Source of the DNA: Blastococcus sp. TF02A-26
Lineage (GTDB): Bacteria; Actinomycetota; Actinomycetes; Mycobacteriales; Geodermatophilaceae
DNA length: 64,000 nucleotides
Assembly: GCF_003319125.1 (NCBI RefSeq)
Contig: NZ_QOHG01000015.1
Location: forward strand, 58,143-122,142
Direction of reading: 5' to 3'
Part shown: positions 1-8,438 of the stretch, one piece after another
Numbering within the stretch: position 1 is the stretch's first letter
Layout of the letters: every line of letters begins with the position of its first letter
Translations under genes and position numbers: made by a program
The notes under the pieces: model-generated
Seen by the model: the letters and a program-made list of their open reading frames with translations, nothing else
What the model was told of the DNA's origin: nothing
Databases searched by the model: none

Positions 1-1
1 C

Positions 2-181
2 GCCGACCTGCAGCTGATCGCGGCGACGGTCGTCTACGTGTACGCCGAGCACGTCAGCAGCGCGGGCCTCGACGCGGAGGCGACCTCCAGCGTGGTGTCC
101 CTCTCCGGCGGCGCCCTGCTGGCCAACGTCGTGTCCCTGGTGCTCCTGGTCGTGGAGACCGTGTCCTTCCAGAGACGCTGA
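2..181 (+). CDS. C-terminal end of an unrecognised membrane-associated protein (partial)
   Basis: An open frame enters from the left edge and stops with TGA at 179-181, giving the last 59 residues of a protein whose start lies outside the window. It has two hydrophobic stretches: one near the edge (LIAATVVYVY) and a longer one near the end (ALLANVVSLVLLVV). An integral membrane protein is therefore likely. No family can be assigned from this fragment. It lies 11 bases upstream of the potassium-channel gene on the same strand, so the two may be co-transcribed. Confidence 0.55.
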   Translation, partial: ADLQLIAATVVYVYAEHVSSAGLDAEATSSVVSLSGGALLANVVSLVLLVVETVSFQRR

Positions 182-192
182 CGGCGGCCGGC

Positions 193-1998
193 GTGGGCGG
201 GGTGCTCCGGGCCTTCTGGCGGCAGTTCGCCGGCTCGAGGACGCCGCCCCCGCGGCGGATGCGGGGCCGCCAGCGGGTGGTGCCGCGGGCGGCGGAGTCG
301 GGGGCGGTGTTCGTCGTCCTGCGGCGGCTGCGGGCGCCGCTGATCACGCTGATCCTGGTCTTCGCGATCAGCGTGCTCGGGCTGAGCCTGGTCCCCGGGC
401 AGGACGCCGAGGGGAACCCGGCGCGGATGAGCGTCTTCGACGCCTTCTACTTCATGAGCTACACCGCCACCACGATCGGTTTCGGCGAGCTGCCGAACGC
501 GTTCACCTACGCGCAGCGGATGTGGGTCACCGGCGCGATCTACCTGACCGTGGTCGGGTGGGCCTACGCCATCGGTGCCGTGCTGACCCTGCTGCAGGAC
601 CGGGCGTTCCGGCGGGCGCTGACCCGCGGGCACGTCACCCGCAAGGTCGCCCGGCTGCGCGAGCCCTTCCTGCTGATGGCCGGCTACGGGCAGACCGGGG
701 AGATGCTCGGCGAGGCGTTCGACGCGCTGGGCCGCCGGTTCACCGTGATCGACCTGGACGAGTCACGCATCGACGTCCTGGAGCTGAACACCTCGCACGC
801 CGACGTCCCGGGGCTGGTCGGTGACGCCCGCGACCTGCACGCCCTGGTCATCGCGGGCCTGGACCACCCGTGGTGCGAGGGGGTCGTCGCGCTGACCAAC
901 GACGACCAGGCCAACCTCGCGGTCGCGATGAGCGCGGCGCTGCTGCGGCCCGAGCTGCCCGTGGTGGCGCGGACGACGTCGGCGGTGGTGGCCGAGCGGA
1001 TGTCCGCGTTCGGGTCGCCCACGGTGATCAACCCGTTCGACCGGTTCGGCGACCGGCTGCGGCTGGCCCTGCGCGCCCCGTCGTCCTACCAGCTGACGAC
1101 CTGGCTGGAGAGCGGGCCGGGAGCGGCGCTGCCCGAACGGCGCGAGGCGCCGGCGCCCGGACGCTGGGTGGTCGCCGGGTACGGCGCTTTCGGCCGGCAC
1201 TTCAGCGGGGACCTGCGCGCCGAGGGCCTGGAGGTGGCGACGATCGACCCGGAGCCCCTCGACGGCGAGGAGTCGCCGACGGTCACGGGCGACGCCTCCG
1301 ACCCCGACGTCCTCGTGGCCGCGGGGCTGGTCGGCGCGGTCGGGTTCGTGGCCGGGACCGACGACGACATCACCAACATGTCGCTGGTCGCCGAGGCCCG
1401 GCGGGTGGCGCCCGGGGTGTTCGTGGCGGCCCGGCAGAACAGCCCGGCCAGCGACCCGCTGTTCGCCGCGATGGACGTCGACGCCCTCCTGGTGCCCACC
1501 GCGGTCGTCGCGCACGAGGCCTACGCCCAGCTGTCGACGCCGCTGCTCTGGCGGTTCCTGCGCGGGCTGCTCGAGCGGGACGACGCGTGGGCCGCGGAGG
1601 TCACCGCCCGGCTCGTGGAGCAGTGCGGCCACCACCTCGACCCGCTGTGGAAGGTGCGCCTGGACGAGACCGAGGCGCCGTCCCTGGGCGGGTGGCTGAG
1701 CAGTGGCCGGTTGCGCCTGGGCGACCTCCTGCGCAGCCCGGTGGACCGCGAGCGACGGCTGGCGGTCGTCCCGCTGGTGCTCAAGCAGGGGGAGGAGCAC
1801 CTGCTCGCCCCGGCGGACGACGTCGTGCTGGGGCCAGGGGACGAGTTGCTGCTCGCGGGCCGGCCGGCGGAGCGGCGGGCGCTGGAGGCGACGCTGATGG
1901 ACGACGCGGTCCCGGAGTACCTGGTCAGCGGCCAGCGGGTCGCCTCCGGGTGGCTCTGGCGCAAGCTCAGCGGCCGGGTGCCGACGACCTCCGGCTGA
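193..1998 (+). CDS. Potassium channel with two RCK/TrkA-N domains
   Basis: 601 aa starting at GTG. The order is a basic N-terminus, a first membrane helix (about 48-68), a pore loop with the K+ filter TIGFGE (about 94-99), a second helix (about 112-134), then two cytosolic regulator-of-K+-conductance units. The first RCK unit opens with the Rossmann glycine motif GYGQTGE near residue 164. The second has GYGAFGR near residue 327. TrkA-C-like sequence follows at the C-terminus. This is the two-helix, ligand-gated K+ channel architecture; such channels usually form tetramers gated by nucleotides or ions bound to the RCK ring. The tandem RCK arrangement in one chain is less common than a single RCK. 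An in-frame ATG at 259 is a possible alternative start. Confidence 0.9.
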   Translation: MGGVLRAFWRQFAGSRTPPPRRMRGRQRVVPRAAESGAVFVVLRRLRAPLITLILVFAISVLGLSLVPGQDAEGNPARMSVFDAFYFMSYTATTIGFGELPNAFTYAQRMWVTGAIYLTVVGWAYAIGAVLTLLQDRAFRRALTRGHVTRKVARLREPFLLMAGYGQTGEMLGEAFDALGRRFTVIDLDESRIDVLELNTSHADVPGLVGDARDLHALVIAGLDHPWCEGVVALTNDDQANLAVAMSAALLRPELPVVARTTSAVVAERMSAFGSPTVINPFDRFGDRLRLALRAPSSYQLTTWLESGPGAALPERREAPAPGRWVVAGYGAFGRHFSGDLRAEGLEVATIDPEPLDGEESPTVTGDASDPDVLVAAGLVGAVGFVAGTDDDITNMSLVAEARRVAPGVFVAARQNSPASDPLFAAMDVDALLVPTAVVAHEAYAQLSTPLLWRFLRGLLERDDAWAAEVTARLVEQCGHHLDPLWKVRLDETEAPSLGGWLSSGRLRLGDLLRSPVDRERRLAVVPLVLKQGEEHLLAPADDVVLGPGDELLLAGRPAERRALEATLMDDAVPEYLVSGQRVASGWLWRKLSGRVPTTSG

Positions 1999-2030
1999 CC
2001 CCGGGCTCGGAGCGGTCCTCGGATCCGGGT

Positions 2031-3698
2031 GTGAGGGTCACCCGTTCGGGGGACTCCAGAGAGGTGAGCGTCGAGGGGGAACGGCGGCTCCTGGGGGGCC
2101 GGTACGAGCTGCTGGAACGCATCGCCACCGGGGGCATGGGCGAGGTGTGGCGCGGTCGGGACGTCGTCCTGAAGCGGACCGTCGCCGTGAAGGTGCTGCG
2201 CAGCGAGTACGCCGACGATCCGACCTTCGTGGCGCGCTTCCGCGGCGAGGCGCGGCACGCCGCGGCGCTGAGCCACCCGAACATCGCGGCGGTGCTGGAC
2301 TACGGCGAGGCGTCGCAGGACGAGGCCGGGGAGCACCTGGCCTACCTGGTCATGGAGCTGGTGGAGGGCGCGCCGCTGTCGACCCGGCTCGCGGTGGACG
2401 GCCCGATGGAGCCGGGGGACGCGCTGAGCGTGCTGCAGCAGACCGCCGCCGGTCTGGCGGAGGCGCACCGCCGGGGGCTCGTGCACCGGGACGTGAAGCC
2501 GGCGAACATCCTGGTCCGCCCCGACGGCGCGGTGAAGCTCACCGACTTCGGGATCGCGCGGTCGGCCGACAGCGTGCCGCTGACCGGCACCGGCCAGGTC
2601 GTGGGCACCGCGCAGTACATGTCGCCGGAGCAGGCCAAGGGCGAGCCGGCGACCCCGGCCAGCGACGTGTACGCGCTCGGCCTGGTGGGCTACGAGTCCC
2701 TGACCGGTCACGCGGCGTTCGAGGGGACGAACCCCGTCACGGTGGCGCTGAAGCACGTCGTGGAGGACCCGCAGCCGCTGCCGGCCGACCTGCCCGGCGA
2801 GGTGCGGGAGCTGATCGACTCGGCGCTGGCCAAGGACCCGGGGGAGCGGATCCCCGACGGTGCCGCGTTCCTCTCCGCCGTCGAGGAGACGATGGCGCCG
2901 ACGCCGGGCGGGCCGCGCATCTCCGACACCCGGCCGGTCGGCGTCCGGAGGCCGTCCGGCGCCGTCCGGGCGCCCGTGGCCGCGCCTCCGGCCCGGCGGC
3001 GGCCGATGGCGGTGCTGCTCCCGCTCGTCGTGCTGTTCGTGGCGATCGGCGCGTTCGCGGTGCTCGCCGTCAGCTACGGCGGGGCGGACGGCGCGGACCC
3101 GGGCCCGAGCGCCGCGGCGGACACCGCCATCGTGCTGGCCGCCGACGACCACGTGGGCCGGCCCTTCGACGTGGTGTCGGCCGACCTGACCGAACTGGGC
3201 CTCGAGGTGCTGCGCGTCGACCAGGTGAGCGATCGAGCCCCGGACACGGTGCTGGCCGTGAGCCCGGCGGGTACCCGGCTGGAGGAGGGCGACGAGGTCC
3301 GGGTGACCGTGGCCGTCCCGCCCGTCGAGACCCCCGCTCCGGAGACGGCCGAGGAGCTCCCGCCGGTCGCCGTCGAGGAGGAGCCGGCTCCTCCGGTCGT
3401 CGAGGAGCAGCCGACCGCGGCGGTGACCGACGACGTCCCGGCGCCATCGGACAGCGCTCCTCCGGTGGAGACCTCCCTGCCGCCGACGTCGACGGAGCCC
3501 GTCCCCTCGGACCCGGGGACCACCGCCCCGACCGAGCCGACCACGCCCACGGAGCCGACCACGCCGACGGAGCCCACCACCCCGGCCGAGCCGAGCACCC
3601 CGGTTCCCGGGACGCCGAGCGAGCCGGCTCCGGTCGACCCCGGCCCGACGACGAGCGCGACGACCACGGATCCGGCGCCCGCTTCGGCGGCGGTGTGA
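2031..3698 (+). CDS. PASTA-type transmembrane Ser/Thr protein kinase
   Basis: About 556 aa if started at GTG 2031; GTG 2064, ten bases after a GGGGGA, is an equally good start. All kinase landmarks are present: glycine loop ATGGMGEVW (about 32-40), ATP lysine in VAVKVL (about 54), catalytic HRDVKPAN (about 152-159), DFG (about 172-174) and GTAQYMSPEQ. A single membrane helix lies at about 326-348. The outside part has one PASTA-like unit (about 370-430) and then a Pro/Thr/Glu tail with TEPTTP repeats. The layout resembles PknB-type kinases, which sense muropeptides or wall precursors, but with one PASTA unit instead of several. The open frame extends far upstream inside the channel gene, but that part is a shadow. 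Confidence 0.9.
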   Translation: MRVTRSGDSREVSVEGERRLLGGRYELLERIATGGMGEVWRGRDVVLKRTVAVKVLRSEYADDPTFVARFRGEARHAAALSHPNIAAVLDYGEASQDEAGEHLAYLVMELVEGAPLSTRLAVDGPMEPGDALSVLQQTAAGLAEAHRRGLVHRDVKPANILVRPDGAVKLTDFGIARSADSVPLTGTGQVVGTAQYMSPEQAKGEPATPASDVYALGLVGYESLTGHAAFEGTNPVTVALKHVVEDPQPLPADLPGEVRELIDSALAKDPGERIPDGAAFLSAVEETMAPTPGGPRISDTRPVGVRRPSGAVRAPVAAPPARRRPMAVLLPLVVLFVAIGAFAVLAVSYGGADGADPGPSAAADTAIVLAADDHVGRPFDVVSADLTELGLEVLRVDQVSDRAPDTVLAVSPAGTRLEEGDEVRVTVAVPPVETPAPETAEELPPVAVEEEPAPPVVEEQPTAAVTDDVPAPSDSAPPVETSLPPTSTEPVPSDPGTTAPTEPTTPTEPTTPTEPTTPAEPSTPVPGTPSEPAPVDPGPTTSATTTDPAPASAAV

Positions 3699-3711
3699 CG
3701 AGGAGGAGCAG

Positions 3712-3873
3712 ATGAGCGGGAACGACCCCGGCCAGACGTCCGACGCGGAGGACGGCGGCTCCGCCCTCGACCTCCCCACCCGCGAGGGGGCGCACGGTCC
3801 CGGCGACGGCGGGACGGCGATCGCGACGACGTCGGTCGAGGAGGCACTGGCCGAGGGCGAGCACCTGCGCTGA
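3712..3873 (+). CDS. Small acidic protein downstream of the kinase
   Basis: A 53-aa ORF opens with ATG behind a strong ribosome binding site (GAGGAGGAGCAG) and lies 13 bases after the kinase stop. The product is rich in Gly, Asp, Glu and Thr, and has no membrane helix or cysteine. No family is recognised. The spacing suggests co-transcription with the kinase; a Thr-rich acidic protein could be a kinase substrate, but that is only a guess. Confidence 0.6.
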   Translation: MSGNDPGQTSDAEDGGSALDLPTREGAHGPGDGGTAIATTSVEEALAEGEHLR

Positions 3874-3886
3874 CCGGCCCGCCCGC

Positions 3887-5374
3887 TCACTGCTGCTGGG
3901 GGTCGGGTGGGGCGGTCTCGTCGAGCCAGGGTGGGTCGGGTTCGGGGTCGTGCGCCCAGCCCGGCGGCCGGGTGGTGCGGGTGACCCCGGAGGGGGTGCG
4001 GACGACGAGTCGGCCGTCGGGCAGCAGGGTGAAGGCCCAGCCCCGGGCGAAGGTCTTGATGCGGTGGTGACGCCGGCACAGGCAGCAGAGGTTGGTGCAG
4101 GTGGTGGGTCCGCCGTCGGCGTGTGCGGTGACGTGGTCGATGTCGCAGGAGCCGGTACGCCGTCGGCAGCCGGGCATGCGGCAGGTCCGGTCCCGGGTGG
4201 TCACGAGGCGGCGCTGGGCGGCGGTGGGCCGGTAGGCCGTGGTGGGCGGTGGCGGGCGGAGCCCGGGCCCGTCGGTGAGGCCGCGATCGGCTCCGCGGCG
4301 GCGGACGCGGCGGCCGGTCCCGGCCGCGCGAGCCAGCTCGGCGCGGGTGGCCACGGCGACCGTCCGGGCCGTGGCCGGGTCGTCCAGGGAGATCAGCACC
4401 GATCCGCCCGCCGGTGGGTCCGCCAGGTCGAGCAGGTCGAGCTCGGCGAGGACCTGACGGCACTGGGCGGCCGTGATCACCTGCCCGTCCAGCTCCGCGG
4501 GCGGGGCGCCGGCGTCGCCGCGCAGGGTGCCGATGGCGGCGTGGATGACCAGCTGCGCGGTGACCGGCGGCCGGGAGGTGTCCCAGGGGCGCAGGATCAG
4601 GTCGAACGCCGTCGCCGACCGCAGCACACCGATCGGTCGCTCGTCGCCGTCGGCGCGCAGCCAGCGGGCGTGCTGGCCGAGTGCATCGCGGGCGGCGTGC
4701 ACCAACGGCAGGGGGTCGTCGATGACCAGCCGGCCCAGCCCGTCGGCGGTCCGCTCGACGTGGATGTCGGCCCTGCGTTCGGCTTCACGGCGGCGGCGGT
4801 CGCGCGCGGCGGCGTCGGCCCGGTACAGGTGGTAGCGGGCGCGGTCGGCCAGGCGGGACGGGTCGCAGGTCTCGGCGGCGGGCAGCACGCGCTCCTGCAC
4901 GTACGCCGCCACCGCGTCGGAGGCATCACCGAGCAGGTCGAGCAGGATCCGTGCCTTGCGGATGGTGATCCGCCCGGCCCACAGCTCCGACCAGGTCGCC
5001 GCCAGCTTCCCGGTCAGCAGCAGCGCCTCGGCCGCCAGCTTCGACGCCTCGCCGTCCGAGCAGCCGCGGATCACGGCCAGCTCGGTCACGAAGTCATCCG
5101 ACACGTCGGCCAGGGCCACCGGCCGCACCGCCCGCGTGTCCGGTCCCGGCCCGCCGCCGGCACCAGGGTCCGCATCCCGCGACACCGCGCGGCGGCGGGC
5201 CAGCTCGGCGATCACCGCCGCCTGCATCGCGTGCTCCCGGGCCATGTGCGCGTCGGTCGACCAGATCTCGGCCGCCAGATCCAGGTCCGCCAACGCCGCC
5301 GACACGACCTCGCCCGGCAGCACCGGAACCGGCACACCGGACACCCGCGGCGGCGGCGCGGTCCCGATCTCCAT
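3887..5374 (-). CDS. 13E12-family DUF222/HNH endonuclease protein, copy 1
   Basis: 495 aa from ATG at 5374. The N-terminal two thirds is the helical DUF222 domain. The C-terminus carries an HNH nuclease fold with CRMPGCRRR, CDIDHV and CLCRRHHRIKTF: four zinc cysteines, then the catalytic DH and HH residues. These 13E12 proteins occur in many copies in actinobacterial genomes and are suspected selfish or mobile genes; their biological role is unknown. A second, diverged copy lies at 59446-61065. The two share a conserved block just upstream of the start that includes a TAGCGT -10 element six bases before the ATG. Confidence 0.9.
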   Translation of the reverse strand: MEIGTAPPPRVSGVPVPVLPGEVVSAALADLDLAAEIWSTDAHMAREHAMQAAVIAELARRRAVSRDADPGAGGGPGPDTRAVRPVALADVSDDFVTELAVIRGCSDGEASKLAAEALLLTGKLAATWSELWAGRITIRKARILLDLLGDASDAVAAYVQERVLPAAETCDPSRLADRARYHLYRADAAARDRRRREAERRADIHVERTADGLGRLVIDDPLPLVHAARDALGQHARWLRADGDERPIGVLRSATAFDLILRPWDTSRPPVTAQLVIHAAIGTLRGDAGAPPAELDGQVITAAQCRQVLAELDLLDLADPPAGGSVLISLDDPATARTVAVATRAELARAAGTGRRVRRRGADRGLTDGPGLRPPPPTTAYRPTAAQRRLVTTRDRTCRMPGCRRRTGSCDIDHVTAHADGGPTTCTNLCCLCRRHHRIKTFARGWAFTLLPDGRLVVRTPSGVTRTTRPPGWAHDPEPDPPWLDETAPPDPQQQ

Positions 5375-5379
5375 GACCG

Positions 5380-5402
5380 CACGCTAGGCCCGGGGTACGA
5401 CG
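5380..5402 (-). promoter_or_regulatory. Conserved 13E12 upstream block with leaderless -10 element (copy 1)
   Basis: Directly before the start of the first 13E12 gene, the plus strand reads ACGCTAGGCCCGGGGTACGA from 5381. The same block occurs at the same distance before the second 13E12 gene with only two substitutions over about 20 bases. On the gene strand it contains TAGCGT, which fits an actinobacterial -10 hexamer and would place transcription start at or next to the ATG. Confidence 0.55.
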
Positions 5403-5413
5403 ATTCCTGCAGG

Positions 5414-6577
5414 TCAGCGACGAGGAAGCCGCAGAGCAGCGACCAGTCCGGCGGCGCCGATCGCGGTGGTGACGGCGAACGCCACCTGGTACGAGGCGAC
5501 GTCGGTGAGCCAGCCGGCCACCAGCGGACCGGCCACCCCGCCGAGGTCGGCCGACATCTGGAACACCGCGACCACCCGCCCGCCCCGCGCGGGGCTGACG
5601 TCGCCGACCAGCGCGGCCGGCACGCTGGCCAGCAGCGAGGCGGCGAGGCCGTAGGCGGCCATCGACAGCAGGAAGATCCCGGTCGCCGGGGGCAGGACCA
5701 GCAGCCCCATCGCCACCGTGCCGATCGCCGACCCCAGCACCAGGGCGGGGCGCCGTCCCCACGTGTCGGCGAGCCGGCCCGACCGGAGCAGCCCGAGCGC
5801 CTGCGCGGCCGACCCGGCCAGCAGGCCGGCCCCGGCCCAGGCGACGCTGCGGCCGAGCTCCTCGGTCACGTACAGCGGCACGAGCGAGTTGCGGACGCCG
5901 AACAGCGTCCAGCCGACGCCGAGGTTGGCGACCAGCGCCGCGACGTACGCCCGCGACCGCAGCGCGGAGCCCAGCGGCACCGGGCCGGCGTCCAGGTCGG
6001 GGGTAGCGGCCTCCACCCCGGCGCCCGGCTCGCCGGCGGGCGACCGCAGCAGCGCGAGGGCCACCGCTCCGGCCACGAGCAGCGAGACGGCGTAGAGGAA
6101 GAAGGGCAGCCGCGGGGAGAGCTCGGCCAGCACGCCACCGGCCGCCGGACCCGCGATGCCGCCGAGGATGAAGCCGCCCTGGTAGGTCGCGGCCGCCCGC
6201 CCGCGGTGCGAGGGCGGCGAGACCCGCAGCAGCAGCGCGAGCGCGGAGACGGTGAACATCGCGCTGCCGACGCCGCCGATGGACCGCAGCACCAGGAAGA
6301 CCGGGAACGACCCGGCGAGCCCCGCCAGGCCCGTCGTGACGGCGACGACGGTCAGGCCGGTCGCCAGGACCGTCCGCTCGCCGAACCGCTCGACCAGCGT
6401 CCCGCCGCTGAAGGCGGACACGAACCGGAAGAACGCGAACGAGCTCACCGCCAGCCCCACCGCGGTGGTGCCGACGCCGAAGTCGCGGGCGAAGAGCGGG
6501 ATCGCCGGGGCCACGACGCCGAAGCCCAGCGCCACGACGAAGGCGACGACGGAGAGGACGCGCACCTCGCGCGGCAT
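5414..6577 (-). CDS. MFS transporter (drug-efflux type)
   Basis: 387 aa from ATG 6577, with about twelve hydrophobic helices. The start MPREVRVLSVVAFVVALGFG leads straight into helix 1. The length and the loop between helices 2 and 3 (ERFGERTVLATG) fit the DHA1-like proton-coupled exporter group. A GTG at 6622 would add 15 hydrophilic residues; neither start has a strong ribosome binding site. Substrate unknown. Divergent from the luciferase-like gene at 6684. Confidence 0.8.
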   Translation of the reverse strand: MPREVRVLSVVAFVVALGFGVVAPAIPLFARDFGVGTTAVGLAVSSFAFFRFVSAFSGGTLVERFGERTVLATGLTVVAVTTGLAGLAGSFPVFLVLRSIGGVGSAMFTVSALALLLRVSPPSHRGRAAATYQGGFILGGIAGPAAGGVLAELSPRLPFFLYAVSLLVAGAVALALLRSPAGEPGAGVEAATPDLDAGPVPLGSALRSRAYVAALVANLGVGWTLFGVRNSLVPLYVTEELGRSVAWAGAGLLAGSAAQALGLLRSGRLADTWGRRPALVLGSAIGTVAMGLLVLPPATGIFLLSMAAYGLAASLLASVPAALVGDVSPARGGRVVAVFQMSADLGGVAGPLVAGWLTDVASYQVAFAVTTAIGAAGLVAALRLPRR

Positions 6578-6683
6578 CGGCGTCTGCCCGCCGGCGGGTG
6601 GCTCGCTGCCGGGTCGTCGCACGAGCGCCGATGCTCGCACGTGGCCCCGGCGGGGCCCCGCAGGCGGTGGTTGACTGCTCAAC

Positions 6684-7712
6684 ATGCACCTGGGGATCGA
6701 CAGCTTCGTGGCCGCGGTGACCGATCCGGCGACCGGGCGGCAGGTCGGCCCCGAGGAGCGCCTGGCCGACCTGCTCGAGGAGATCGAGACCGCCGACCGG
6801 GTCGGCCTGTACTCCTTCGGCATCGGTGAGCACCACCGGCCGGAGTACTACGACTCCGCGCCGCCGGTCATCCTCGCCGCTGCCGCGGCGCGCACCGAGC
6901 GGATCCGGCTGGGGAGCGCCGTCGCCGTCCTGAGCGCCGCGGACCCGGTGCGGGTGTTCCAGCAGTTCGCCACGCTCGACCTGATCTCGAAGGGCCGGAT
7001 CGACCTGGTGGTCGGCCGCGGCTCGTTCACCGAGGCGTTCCCGCTGTTCGGCCTGTCGCTGGCCGACTACGACGAGCTGTTCGAGGAGAAGCTGGACCTG
7101 CTGCTGCGGATCCGCGAGTCCGAGCACGTCACCTGGTCGGGCAAGCACCGTCCGCCGCTGACCGGTCAGGGGGTCTACCCGCGGCCGCTCCAGGACCCGC
7201 TGCCGATCTGGGTCGGCGTCGGCGGCACCCCGGAGTCGTTCGTGCGGGCCGGGCTGCTCGGCCTGCCGCTCATGATCGCGATCATCGGCGGTGAGCCCCG
7301 CCAGTTCGCCCCGCTCGTCGACCTCTACCGCCGGGCCGGGGAGCACGCCGGGCACCCGCCGGAGCGCATGCGGGTCGGGCTGCACGTGTTCGGCTTCGTC
7401 GCCGAGAGCACGCAGCAGGCCGCCGACACGATCTACCCCGGCTGGCACGAGATGTTCACCAAGGTCTCGGCCGAGCGGGGCTTCGCGCCCCCGACCCGGC
7501 GGCAGTTCGACGCCACGAGCGGCCCGGACGGCGCCTTCTTCATGGGCGACCCGGACACGGTGGCGACCAAGCTGCGGCGGGTCTCGGAGCAGCTCGGCGG
7601 CGTCGAGCGGGTGTCGATCCAGATGACCAACCCGCGGCTGGCGCACGCCGACCTGCTGCGGGGGATCGAGCTGCTCGGCACCGAGGTGGCCCTGCAGGTG
7701 GCCGACCTCTGA
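6684..7712 (+). CDS. LLM-class flavin-dependent oxidoreductase (luciferase-like)
   Basis: 342 aa with the TIM-barrel pattern of bacterial luciferase-like monooxygenases: GIGEHHRPEY near residue 50, the conserved core RIRLGSAVAVLSAADPVRVF, then DLISKGRIDLVVGRGSF. The family reduces or oxygenates small organic substrates using FMN or F420; nothing here shows which. The motif order and length match full-length members. It faces the VOC gene convergently with only 23 bases between stops. Confidence 0.85.
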   Translation: MHLGIDSFVAAVTDPATGRQVGPEERLADLLEEIETADRVGLYSFGIGEHHRPEYYDSAPPVILAAAAARTERIRLGSAVAVLSAADPVRVFQQFATLDLISKGRIDLVVGRGSFTEAFPLFGLSLADYDELFEEKLDLLLRIRESEHVTWSGKHRPPLTGQGVYPRPLQDPLPIWVGVGGTPESFVRAGLLGLPLMIAIIGGEPRQFAPLVDLYRRAGEHAGHPPERMRVGLHVFGFVAESTQQAADTIYPGWHEMFTKVSAERGFAPPTRRQFDATSGPDGAFFMGDPDTVATKLRRVSEQLGGVERVSIQMTNPRLAHADLLRGIELLGTEVALQVADL

Positions 7713-7735
7713 GCCCGCCGCGGCGATCGCCGGGG

Positions 7736-8110
7736 TCAGCCCCCGTAGGGCCGGGTGATGATCTCGAGGAAGTGCCCGTCGGGATCGGTCCAGTAGACGC
7801 CGCGCCCGCCGTCGTGGGTGTTGATCTCGCCCGGGCGACGGCGGCCCGGATCGGCCCAGTAGGCCAGCCCGCGCGCGCGGATGCGGCCGAAGATCGCGTC
7901 GAACTCCTCCTCGGAGACCAGGAACGCGTAGTGCCGCGGGGTGACCGGCCCGTCCTCGGAGAAGTCGAGGGAGACGCCGTTGTCCAGCTCGACGACCGCG
8001 AACGGGCCGAACGACGTGGGCGCCGGCCGGCCCAGCAGCTCGGCCAGGAACCGGGCGGACGCCCACCGGTCGCTCGCCGAGACGATGGTGTGGTTCAGCT
8101 GGACGGCCAT
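7736..8110 (-). CDS. VOC/glyoxalase-fold protein
   Basis: 124 aa beginning at ATG 8110, opening MAVQLNHTIVSASD. Two beta-alpha-beta-beta-beta halves are visible; the second ends GVYWTDPDGHFLEIITRPYG, the typical metal-binding end of vicinal-oxygen-chelate proteins (H and E near the C-terminus). Members include glyoxalases, dioxygenases and resistance proteins; substrate unknown. The ribosome binding site AGGGAAGG lies nine to ten bases before this ATG, so it is preferred over the in-frame GTG at 8119. The start codon sits inside a perfect inverted repeat (8107-8147). Confidence 0.8.
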   Translation of the reverse strand: MAVQLNHTIVSASDRWASARFLAELLGRPAPTSFGPFAVVELDNGVSLDFSEDGPVTPRHYAFLVSEEEFDAIFGRIRARGLAYWADPGRRRPGEINTHDGGRGVYWTDPDGHFLEIITRPYGG

Positions 8111-8147
8111 GGCGGGCACCTTCCCTCTGGTCCGGTGCCCGCCATGG
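8107..8147. promoter_or_regulatory. Perfect 14-bp inverted repeat enclosing a start codon
   Basis: Left arm CCATGGCGGGCACC (8107-8120) and right arm GGTGCCCGCCATGG (8134-8147) are exact complements with a 13-base loop. On the mRNA of the VOC gene the start codon lies in the stem and most of the AGGGAAGG ribosome binding site lies in the loop. It could be a translational control hairpin or a DNA operator. Confidence 0.6.
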
Positions 8148-8165
8148 TGCCCGACGGCGAAGGGA

Positions 8166-8354
8166 TCAGGCGTTCCCGGCGTCCTTCTCGCCGAGACGCT
8201 GGTCGGCCAGGTCGCCGGCCTTGTCGGTTTGCGCGTCGAACTTCCCGCCGGTCCTGTCGTCGGCGAACTGCTCGCCGCGTTCGAGGACCGAGTCGCTGGT
8301 CTTCTCGTCGCTCATCGCCTTCTTGGCCTTGTCGCCGAGTCCGCCGAGGTCCAT
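8166..8354 (-). CDS. MT0933-type small antitoxin-like protein
   Basis: A 62-aa hydrophilic, highly charged protein, MDLGGLGDKAKKAM... with ADDRTGGKFDAQTDKAGDLAD. This resembles the actinobacterial MT0933/Rv0909-like antitoxin family (Pfam MT0933_antitox), whose members share the D-K-T-GGK-Y/F-...-D-K pattern. No toxin-sized partner ORF is adjacent, so an antitoxin role here is unproven. It may be a stress-induced small protein like CsbD. Confidence 0.65.
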   Translation of the reverse strand: MDLGGLGDKAKKAMSDEKTSDSVLERGEQFADDRTGGKFDAQTDKAGDLADQRLGEKDAGNA

Positions 8355-8438
8355 GGAGTGCTCCTGTCGGTTCGTCCCCCGTGCGTCCGGGGGGCTACCC
8401 GTCCGGTGCGCAGCCGACGCACCGCTCGCGGGAAGCCG

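Noticed and set aside
870..2030. Upstream extension of the kinase reading frame into the channel gene
   Set aside because: Translation shows no domain and a low-complexity Arg/Gly sequence; the kinase starts after the channel stop.
3530..3600. Possible repeat array in the kinase tail
   Set aside because: Three degenerate TEPTTP codon repeats; a normal Pro/Thr-rich linker and too diverged at DNA level.
1521..4463. 980-aa antisense open frame over the channel and kinase genes
   Set aside because: It is Arg/Gly/Pro-rich without any domain, overlaps two well-supported genes, and its length comes from the near-absence of stops in GC-rich DNA.
5094..8066. 990-aa minus-strand frame covering several genes
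   Set aside because: Shadow of the VOC, luciferase-like and MFS genes; no recognisable protein.
8166..8354. Complete toxin-antitoxin pair
   Set aside because: No second ORF of suitable size next to it.
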